From Actinomycetes bacterium (GTDB lineage Bacteria; Actinomycetota; Coriobacteriia; Coriobacteriales; JAEZXW01): a DNA stretch of 21,736 nt. Location of the stretch: contig JAEZXW010000086.1 of assembly GCA_023419515.1 (NCBI GenBank), positions 1 through 21,736 on the forward strand, in the 5' to 3' direction. Of the stretch, positions 15,932 to 21,736 are shown one piece after another. The notes beneath the pieces were generated by a model that was not told the origin of the DNA, ran no database searches, and saw only the letters and a program-made list of their open reading frames with translations. The position numbers and the translations under genes were made by a program. Each line of letters starts with the position of its first letter. The first letter of the stretch is position 1.

Positions 15932-16927
15932 TCAACGTCTGAGCTGCGAAAGAGCTACACCGCCGAGGATGAGCGCGATGCCAAAGATCTGGAGCGGATC
16001 GACCCATTCATGCAAGATGATCACCGAGCAGAGCACCGAAACCGGAAGCTCACTTGAGGCCATGATGGTCGAAATACCCGTGGTGAGCTGCGGCGTTGCG
16101 TAGGCAAACAAAAAGATCGGGATCACAAAGCCAATGCCGCTCAACATGAGCCCATAAAACCACAGGCCCTGCCCCAGCGCCCCGCTCACAAAGTAGTCGG
16201 GGCAAAACCAAATTGCTGTCAAACACGCGCCGAGCGAAATAAAGATACTGCGCTTGTTAGCAGGGATGTGTGTCTCAACCGTGCCTGACAGATGCATAAA
16301 GCCAGCGCAGCAAACCGCCGATATCAGACCAAAGACCACGCCGAGCGGATCGAGGGACTCAACCGAAGCAGAAAACACGCCGCTTGCCGCCAGTGTTCCG
16401 GCAAAAATGACGATCACCGCCGCGATCACGGTGGGCTTGGGGAACTTGCGACGCAAGATGATATCGAGCACCACGCCAATCCATGTGAACTGAAAGAGCA
16501 GCGTGATGCCAATAGAAGCAGGAATAGTTTCGAGCGCCTTATAATAAAAGAGTGCAGTACAGCAGGTCACCACGCCTGACGCAATGAGCTTTGCCACGCC
16601 TTTAGGCGTCAACGATGGCGAAACGAGCTTTTTTTCTTGAGGGTCGAGGGTATTGAGCACGCGCCGAGATTGAGGCGCCAGACGCTTTTGGATTTTTTCG
16701 ACCCCCAGCTGCAGCAGTGCGATCATGCAAAAGAACACCAAGCCAAAAAAGACCTGAGAAAACGTGATCTCACCAAAGGTAAAGCCTGCATGATAAGCAA
16801 GCTTGACCATACTTGCCTGAGCGCCGTAGCACGCGCCGGCAATAAAAACAACCGCTGCGTAATAGTGAGGCGAAGTGTAGAACGATTTTCTTGATGAGAG
16901 TAATGAGAGCCGTGCAAAGGTACTCAT
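15932..16927 (-). CDS. EamA/DMT-superfamily permease, substrate unknown
   Basis: This 331-residue inner-membrane protein has ten predicted helices in two EamA halves. The first half starts after a polar N-terminus (about residues 21-150) and the second runs to the C-terminus. A charged loop (QKRLAPQSRRVLNTLDPQEKK) lies at about 81-101. GITLLFQFTWIGVVLDIILRRKFP and MASSELPVSVLCSVIILHE are the paired EamA signatures, each seen here as a continuous stretch. It differs from the licB-like gene and lacks its FLHD and GALLGGPLGM features. I use the ATG at 16927; a TTG three codons earlier is possible. It starts 23 bases after the stop of the 2H phosphoesterase gene, so the two are co-transcribed. 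Confidence 0.85.
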   Translation of the reverse strand: MSTFARLSLLSSRKSFYTSPHYYAAVVFIAGACYGAQASMVKLAYHAGFTFGEITFSQVFFGLVFFCMIALLQLGVEKIQKRLAPQSRRVLNTLDPQEKKLVSPSLTPKGVAKLIASGVVTCCTALFYYKALETIPASIGITLLFQFTWIGVVLDIILRRKFPKPTVIAAVIVIFAGTLAASGVFSASVESLDPLGVVFGLISAVCCAGFMHLSGTVETHIPANKRSIFISLGACLTAIWFCPDYFVSGALGQGLWFYGLMLSGIGFVIPIFLFAYATPQLTTGISTIMASSELPVSVLCSVIILHEWVDPLQIFGIALILGGVALSQLRR

Positions 16928-16950
16928 GTCACGCAAAACTCCGAAGCAGC

Positions 16951-17577
16951 CTACGCGCGACCAAATGGCACGGTCATCACCGTATCAAAGGTATAGACAC
17001 CCTTGGCGCGATCCTGATGCACGAGGCACCAGTGCAGCTCGGTGAAAAACTCAGGGACGGGAGCGGCGATGATCTGATCGGCAAAAGCCTCGCTCAACGC
17101 CTGCTCGATAAGGGCATCGTCACCCTCAGCTACGCCGTAAGCAAGCGTCATGTGTGGGCCAAACGGCGGATTGTAATGGAGCGCATCATCGAGGACTTCA
17201 TGCGCAGCCGCTCGCACCGCAGCGATAAGCTCGTCCCAACCTTCAAGCTCACCAAAGAAGACGACGGCATCGTGCATAGCAGTTGGCGGGCTCAGCTTGA
17301 CCTCGAGCGGCGCTAAGTCAGCAAGATGAGTTTTGCTCGCTTCCTCAAGGGCATCCCAAGTAGCTTGAGTGATCTCACTTCCCATTGGTTTGAATCGATG
17401 GACGGTAGCATGCAGGGCTTCGCGTGACTGAGGTGCCAAAAAATCGACGGTTGCTGCAGCCCTCAAGAGCGGGTCACACCAGATCCTAAAGTCTTCACTC
17501 GGCACCAGGTACGCATGGAGCTGACCAGTTGGATCATTCCAGTGCTCGGTTGCGGTAACGCTAAAAAAATCCTGCAT
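16951..17577 (-). CDS. 2H phosphoesterase superfamily protein (2'-5' RNA ligase-like)
   Basis: This 208-residue cytoplasmic protein carries both H-x-T motifs of the 2H superfamily: HATVHRF (H56, T58) and GPHMTLAYG (H142, T144), separated by 86 residues as in LigT/CPDase-like folds. Members hydrolyse or form 2',5'- or cyclic phosphodiester bonds in small nucleotides or RNA; the substrate here cannot be told. AAAGGAG six bases before the ATG at 17577 fixes the start. A TATAAT -10 box lies inside the hairpin just upstream. The gene is followed closely by the EamA permease gene. The link between the two is unknown. Confidence 0.82.
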   Translation of the reverse strand: MQDFFSVTATEHWNDPTGQLHAYLVPSEDFRIWCDPLLRAAATVDFLAPQSREALHATVHRFKPMGSEITQATWDALEEASKTHLADLAPLEVKLSPPTAMHDAVVFFGELEGWDELIAAVRAAAHEVLDDALHYNPPFGPHMTLAYGVAEGDDALIEQALSEAFADQIIAAPVPEFFTELHWCLVHQDRAKGVYTFDTVMTVPFGRA

Positions 17578-17600
17578 GACTGCTCCTTTACTGGCGGCAT

Positions 17601-17640
17601 AAAAATTGCCTTGCACGTCACACTCGACATGCAAGGCAAT
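17601..17640 (-). terminator. Terminator of the sugar-porter-like MFS gene
   Basis: ATTGCCTTGCA and TGCAAGGCAAT form a perfect 11-bp stem with a 14-base loop. On the minus strand it is followed by TTTTTATG. It ends only 24 bases before the next start codon, and its upstream arm abuts the -10 box of the next gene. Confidence 0.85.
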
Positions 17641-17644
17641 TATA
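17639..17644 (-). promoter_or_regulatory. Candidate -10 box for the 2H phosphoesterase operon
   Basis: TATAAT is read on the minus strand, overlapping the first two bases of the terminator hairpin. Transcription would start within that arm. No clear -35 box is seen at the expected distance. Confidence 0.4.
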
Positions 17645-17757
17645 AAGCTTTATAAGGCTAAAGCGGTGTAAATAAGCGATGCACTCACTTATTTTTGACG
17701 CAGTTTGGACGCGCTTATTGCATGGTCTGCACGTAGTTCGTACGAAAGCTAATGCGC

Positions 17758-19179
17758 TTACTTGCCCTCAATTGAGCCGTAGTACACGCGCTTGCCCTGA
17801 CGATCACGCCAGCCATTGTTAGCGAGCTCTTCGAGCTCTTCGAGGCTGCGACCCTGAGTCTCAGGAGCCAAGAAGTACGAGGCGATCAAACCGATCAACG
17901 CAACGCCAGCAAACATCCAGGTTGCGTTGCTCATGCCTAGCTGTTGCACGAGAACCGGGAAGACCAACACGCCCAAGATAGAACCGATACGGCTGACCGA
18001 ACCGGCAAAACCAACGCCCGATCCGCGAAGACGAGTTGGGAACATCTCGTTTGGATACACCATGTTCAAAACGCCAGGTCCGAGATTTGCAAGCAAGATG
18101 GTGATCGTCAAGAGGATGGTCAACGGGATAAGGGTTGGCTGCTGCCACACCGACAAAATCACCAGCGCAATAACCATACCAACCAGACAGCTAATGATCT
18201 GCTTACGGCGGCCAAAGCGCTCGACCGTTATCATACCGATACCAGCGCCAACAACACCCATAAATGCAATCACGGCAGCACCAAAGAAGGCAAGCTCAGG
18301 ACGGCCTTGGGTGTATGGAGCGAGAATGGTTGGGGTGTACATCTGGATGCCGTAGAACGAAACAGCAAAAGCAAACCAGAAAAGCGAGCAAAAGACGGTG
18401 GCACGCAGCATCTTTGGCGAGAAAAGCTCGAGCCAGGAAGCCTTTTGCGGAGCATTATCACCGGTCTTTTCAACGTTGAACTCAGTGATCTTAAGATCGA
18501 AGTCGCGCTCAACCTCTTCCTCGATCGCATTTGCCTCATCAAAGCGACCCTGCGAACGAAGCCAGCGAGGTGACTCAGGAGCACTGTGGCGCAGCACGAT
18601 AACAATGAGCGCCAAAAGTGCACCCAGACCCAGCATCCAGCGCCATGCGTGCTCACCCAGTGGCAGCAAGAAGATACCACTGAGATATGCGACCAGCGCA
18701 CCCGTCTGCCAGAGCAGCGACATGAAGATGATCATACGACCGCGACGCTTGGGCGAGGTAAACTCGGCTGTCATCGAGGAGCTGATGGGGTAATCGGCGC
18801 CGATGAACAAACCGAGCGCAAAACGTGTAAAAATGAGCTGCCACACGTTTTGGGTAAATGCGGCGAGCAGTGCAAAGACGACAAAGCCGATGAGGTCGAA
18901 CATGTACATCTTGCGACGGCCGAACTTATCGACCAGCATGCCGCCGAACATCATTCCAAAGAACATACCGAGAACGACCGACGATGCCACCAAACCTGAG
19001 ATCCATCCGCTCTGGATGTCCCAAGCAGCCTTGAGGCCTGGCAGTGCAACAGCGATGACCGAAACGTCAAAACCGTCGATAAACATGCCAGCACCAGCAA
19101 GCACAGAAATCTTGCGCTCGAACAGCCTCGCACGGGGCGACTCAAGCGTTTTTGCACTTGCCTGAGAAGAAGTACTCAT
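17758..19179 (-). CDS. MFS metabolite:proton symporter (sugar-porter-like)
   Basis: This 473-residue inner-membrane protein has twelve predicted helices. It shows FIDGFDVSVIAVALPGL in helix 1 (33-49), motif A GGMLVDKFGRRK (79-90), the repeat motif A ERFGRRKQ in the second half, PESPRWL before the central loop, and the sugar-porter end signature PETQGRSLEELEEL. The central loop (about 195-250) is charged. The helix-1 DGFD also occurs in aromatic acid:H+ symporters, so the substrate may be a sugar, sugar acid or organic acid. GAAGGAAGG precedes the ATG at 19179. It is a single-gene unit between a structured leader and its own terminator. The substrate cannot be inferred from neighbours. Confidence 0.88.
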   Translation of the reverse strand: MSTSSQASAKTLESPRARLFERKISVLAGAGMFIDGFDVSVIAVALPGLKAAWDIQSGWISGLVASSVVLGMFFGMMFGGMLVDKFGRRKMYMFDLIGFVVFALLAAFTQNVWQLIFTRFALGLFIGADYPISSSMTAEFTSPKRRGRMIIFMSLLWQTGALVAYLSGIFLLPLGEHAWRWMLGLGALLALIVIVLRHSAPESPRWLRSQGRFDEANAIEEEVERDFDLKITEFNVEKTGDNAPQKASWLELFSPKMLRATVFCSLFWFAFAVSFYGIQMYTPTILAPYTQGRPELAFFGAAVIAFMGVVGAGIGMITVERFGRRKQIISCLVGMVIALVILSVWQQPTLIPLTILLTITILLANLGPGVLNMVYPNEMFPTRLRGSGVGFAGSVSRIGSILGVLVFPVLVQQLGMSNATWMFAGVALIGLIASYFLAPETQGRSLEELEELANNGWRDRQGKRVYYGSIEGK

Positions 19180-19201
19180 ACGCCTTCCTTCTAACACTAG
19201 A

Positions 19202-19223
19202 AGTGCCGCACGCATGCGGCACT
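19202..19223. promoter_or_regulatory. Inverted repeat in the MFS leader
   Basis: AGTGCCGCA and TGCGGCACT form a perfect 9-bp GC-rich stem with a four-base loop. It lies about ten bases upstream of the RBS (19183-19192). There is no U-run after it on the minus strand, so it is an operator or RNA structure rather than a terminator. Confidence 0.5.
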
Positions 19224-19268
19224 AAAAACCTGTTACCGCCGAGCATTCTAGCGCCCAGCAACAGGTTT
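19224..19268 (-). terminator. Terminator-like hairpin, possibly an attenuator
   Basis: AAACCTGTT and AACAGGTTT form a perfect 9-bp stem around a 25-base loop. On the minus strand the stem runs into TTTTTAG. It could end ychF transcripts 225 bases downstream of that gene or attenuate the MFS leader. The long loop lowers certainty. Confidence 0.45.
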
Positions 19269-19493
19269 GGGTAGGGTTATTACGCAACCTTTGATTTTCG
19301 ATAGAGGAATAAAGCTCATGTTCAATAAAAAGCATGTTTTATGCAAAATATTGCATACTAGGGATGCACGAGCTGATTAAGGTTCCTCTCGCCGAGGAAT
19401 TGTGCACATCCATCGGTGGGATGCGATGCAGCACACCTCGGACGGTGGGATTCGCGGAACGATACGGTGCCCTCGAGCCACGCACTTTGAGCT

Positions 19494-20561
19494 TTACACG
19501 TTGAAGCGAAAGTGCATTACATCGCCGTCTTGTACGACGTAATCCTTGCCTTCCATCCTGAGCTTACCTTGCGCCTTTGCACCAGCCTCGCCACCCAGCT
19601 CAACATAATCCTGATACGAGATAGTTTCTGCCTTAATAAAACCGCGTTCAAAATCTGAGTGAATAGCTCCTGCTGCCTGAGGTGCCTTAGCGCCGATAGG
19701 GATTGTCCACGCGCGCACTTCCACCTGGCCAGCTGTGAAGTAGCTTTGCAGTCCGAGGATACGATATGCCGCCTTGATCACGGTCGACAAACCGCTCTCA
19801 GCGATACCAAGCTCCTTAAGGTACTCAGCTGCCTCCTCATCATCGAGCTCAGCCAGCTCAGCCTCGACCTGAGCGCAGACTGGAATCGGTGTCACCCCAT
19901 CGATCGGCTCATACTGGTCGGTGAGTTTATCCTCATCAACGTTAGCAATCACGATGAGAGGCTTCATGGTAATCAAGAACAAATCACGGATCGAAGCGCG
20001 CTCCTCATCGGACATCTCAAGCTCGCGGGCAGGACGACCCTCGTTGAACCACTCCATCAAGCGATCAATCATCGCGAGCTTTGCGGCTGCATCTTTATCG
20101 CCGCGCTTTGCCTCTTTCTCGACCTTGGGGCGGGCTTTCTCGATGGTTTGTAGGTCGGCAAGAATCAATTCCATACCGATGGTCTCGGCGTCTGACTCAG
20201 GGTCAACGCGACCATCAACATGGACAACCTCAGGATCACTAAAATAACGCACGACCTCGCAAATGGCGTCGCACTCGCGAATGTTTGCTAAGAACTGGTT
20301 GCCGCGACCTTCACCCTTATTTGCACCCTTCACCAAGCCAGCGATGTCGATAAACTCGACCGTGGCGGGAAGAATCTTTTCTGGGTTGACGATGCGCGCA
20401 AGCTCCTTGAGACGCTCATCAGGTACATCAACGATGCCGACATTCGGGTCGATGGTTGCAAAAGGGTAATTTGCGGCAAGTCCAACTCGCTTGGTCAACG
20501 CCGTAAACAGCGTTGATTTACCCACGTTTGGCAGGCCAACAATACCAATCGACAATCCCAT
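19494..20561 (-). CDS. ychF: YchF/OLA1-type ribosome-binding ATPase
   Basis: This 355-residue cytoplasmic P-loop protein of the Obg-related TRAFAC class is known to bind ribosomes and prefer ATP over GTP. It is full length. Walker A is GLPNVGKST (9-17), switch I NYPFATIDP (31-39), switch II DIAGLV (72-77), and the G4 position reads NVDE (207-210) instead of NKxD, which is the basis of ATP use. A coiled-coil region covers about 130-200. The C-terminal TGS domain contains TAGQVEVRAW and GAIHSDFERGF. AGAAGGG precedes the ATG at 20561; an earlier in-frame start at 20582 has no RBS. It is a single-gene housekeeping unit. Confidence 0.97.
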   Translation of the reverse strand: MGLSIGIVGLPNVGKSTLFTALTKRVGLAANYPFATIDPNVGIVDVPDERLKELARIVNPEKILPATVEFIDIAGLVKGANKGEGRGNQFLANIRECDAICEVVRYFSDPEVVHVDGRVDPESDAETIGMELILADLQTIEKARPKVEKEAKRGDKDAAAKLAMIDRLMEWFNEGRPARELEMSDEERASIRDLFLITMKPLIVIANVDEDKLTDQYEPIDGVTPIPVCAQVEAELAELDDEEAAEYLKELGIAESGLSTVIKAAYRILGLQSYFTAGQVEVRAWTIPIGAKAPQAAGAIHSDFERGFIKAETISYQDYVELGGEAGAKAQGKLRMEGKDYVVQDGDVMHFRFNV

Positions 20562-20629
20562 GGTTTTCCCTTCTGTCAGCAACGCACGCTGGCGCTCCTA
20601 AGATTCAGAATCGTTACAAAACTCCTCGT

Positions 20630-20659
20630 ATCATAATCGAGAAGACTAACGCACACCAA
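20630..20659 (-). promoter_or_regulatory. Candidate ychF promoter
   Basis: Minus-strand -35 TTGGTG (20654-20659) and -10 TATGAT (20630-20635) are separated by 18 bases, giving a leader of about 60 bases. Confidence 0.5.
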
Positions 20660-20803
20660 AAAGACCAACAAATTGCCCGCAATCACCTCACAATCAGCCC
20701 CATATTTATTAGAATGACTGGATGCAAAAATTATGCGTGGCGCACATCGACCTTATGTTTGAGGTGCCGCGCTTAAATGAGCAAGACATAAAAGGAGATG
20801 GAG

Positions 20804-21736
20804 ATGAAACGTAGCAACCCGATGATGCTTGCTATTCGCTTGCTCTGCGCCTGCTTGTTCACAATGATGTGCGCAAGCCTCTATCCGCAGAGTGCGCTCG
20901 CTAGCCCAGCGGCCTTTGACCCTGCGAAAAACCGCGTTGAGGTTTCTGCCGATAAGTATGAGGATGCCAAGGGAAGTTTTCCTTTGGGTGGCACCTGGGA
21001 GTGGAACAGCGCCACCAACACCCTCACCCTTGAAAACGCCGTCGTGAAGGATACGACCGGTGAATTTTGGGGCTTTTATCTGAGATCGGACGACAGCGCC
21101 GGCCCTTTGACCATCAAGTTTAAGGGCACCAACACCATCTTTGCTAACCGCGGCGGCTATCCGGCAACTCCCATCAATTATTCCGGCATTCAGGACTTAA
21201 TCTTTGAGGGCGACGGCACCGATGCCATCTTGAACCTTGAGGCAACCAGCTGGAAGGACGGCACGCAGTTTGGTGCGCCGATCGGTCTTTCGATCACGCA
21301 TGCGCAAGGCACGCCCCTGCCGGGACTTGTGTTTAAGTCTGGCAAGATCAACATCCTTGCCGAGCACCACGTCGCTGACATGGATCTCGATCAGCTGTCA
21401 GATGAAGACTGGCGTGGCGCCTATTCGCCGATGGGAATCTTTGGCAGCTTTAATAAGCTCGAAGTTCAAGATCAAGCACAACTGACGGTCAGGGCAACGA
21501 CTGATGACCCGCAGCTTTTCACTAGTTATTCCGTCAATACAGGTGCCATCGAAAAGATTGTGTTTGATAGCTCGTATCCCACCGTGTTTGAGGCCACAAC
21601 CGGAACTAAGCAAGGTCAGAAGTTTGGTTTTATCCCTGGCACAAACGTGAAATACACCTTTAGCGGCAAAGCGCCCGTGCACTTTAACACCTCTGGCCTC
21701 GGCGCTCCTGTCTATGTAAAGGGGTTTGATCAGGGC
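20804..21736 (+). CDS. Secreted protein of unknown function, C-terminus beyond window
   Basis: The frame opens at ATG 20804 with AAAGGAG seven bases upstream, and stays open for 311 codons to the window edge. Residues 1-33 form a signal peptide (MKRSNPMM, hydrophobic core, cleavage after SALA). The mature part is beta-rich, with a motif TWEWNSATNTLTLENAVV at 64-81 of the kind repeated in secreted surface proteins of gut actinobacteria and Firmicutes (an observation from memory, not a search). Hydrophobic strands such as LTIKFKGTNTI, LIFEGDGTDAIL and LVFKSGKINIL alternate at roughly regular spacing, suggesting a beta-helix or beta-sandwich. No catalytic motif is recognised. A C-terminal anchor, possibly wall-binding repeats, may lie outside the window. 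It is the only plus-strand gene to the right of guaA. Confidence 0.85.
   Translation, partial: MKRSNPMMLAIRLLCACLFTMMCASLYPQSALASPAAFDPAKNRVEVSADKYEDAKGSFPLGGTWEWNSATNTLTLENAVVKDTTGEFWGFYLRSDDSAGPLTIKFKGTNTIFANRGGYPATPINYSGIQDLIFEGDGTDAILNLEATSWKDGTQFGAPIGLSITHAQGTPLPGLVFKSGKINILAEHHVADMDLDQLSDEDWRGAYSPMGIFGSFNKLEVQDQAQLTVRATTDDPQLFTSYSVNTGAIEKIVFDSSYPTVFEATTGTKQGQKFGFIPGTNVKYTFSGKAPVHFNTSGLGAPVYVKGFDQG

Larger units (their letters stand above)
19180..19493. other. 314-bp gap upstream of the MFS gene
   Basis: No gene is seen. It holds two hairpins near the MFS start (19202-19223 and 19224-19268), a dyad ATGCAA-AATA-TTGCAT at 19341-19356 and a 6-bp stem TTCCTC/GAGGAA around 19383-19399. The promoter of the MFS gene should lie here, but I cannot place it. 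Confidence 0.5.

Noticed and set aside
20714..20776. A 20-codon plus-strand frame before the secreted protein gene as a leader peptide
   Set aside because: No Shine-Dalgarno site precedes its ATG and there is no terminator between it and the gene, so nothing supports translation or attenuation.
1..21736. CRISPR arrays, tRNA or rRNA genes and insertion sequences
   Set aside because: No regularly spaced direct repeats with spacers, no cloverleaf pattern and no transposase frame were seen. The only regular repeats are the protein repeats of the amidase and protease.

Overview
The window looks like a moderately GC-rich bacterial chromosome, most likely an actinobacterium of the class Coriobacteriia (Collinsella/Olsenella/Atopobium relatives). 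That placement is an inference. It rests on the mix of long secreted proteins carrying choline/cell-wall-binding repeats, a small ICE-type integrase module and plain Gram-positive Shine-Dalgarno sites. No rRNA or tRNA is visible to confirm it.

Left edge (1-2200): a mobile-element recombination module. A tyrosine integrase is cut by the window edge and overlaps a small excisionase-like HTH gene. An Xre-type repressor is divergent from them. The repressor and the excisionase/integrase pair share a control region with three copies of a 17-bp operator-like motif. About 500 bp of non-coding, repeat-rich DNA separates this module from the 3' end of guaA, a known type of island insertion site.

Centre (2203-20561): ten genes, all on the minus strand. 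In transcription order they are ychF, a sugar-porter-like MFS permease, a 2H phosphoesterase, an EamA/DMT permease, a choline-binding N-acetylmuramoyl-L-alanine amidase, a choline-binding subtilisin-like protease, a fused HTH-LicC-LicA enzyme, a LicB-like choline permease, a DHA2 drug-exporter-like MFS protein with a His-rich tail, and guaA (GMP synthase). Clear terminators follow guaA, the DHA2 gene, the protease and the sugar-porter-like gene, so several short transcription units can be told apart.

The coherent theme is phosphocholine. LicB would import choline. The LicA part of the fusion would phosphorylate it and the LicC part would activate it to CDP-choline. Upstream on the same strand, a wall amidase and a large protease carry tandem aromatic repeats of the type that bind phosphocholine on the envelope. 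No licD-type transferase is in the window, so the last step of decoration must be encoded elsewhere if the pathway is complete.

Right edge (20562-21736): a plus-strand gene for a secreted protein of unknown function starts at 20804 and runs off the window.
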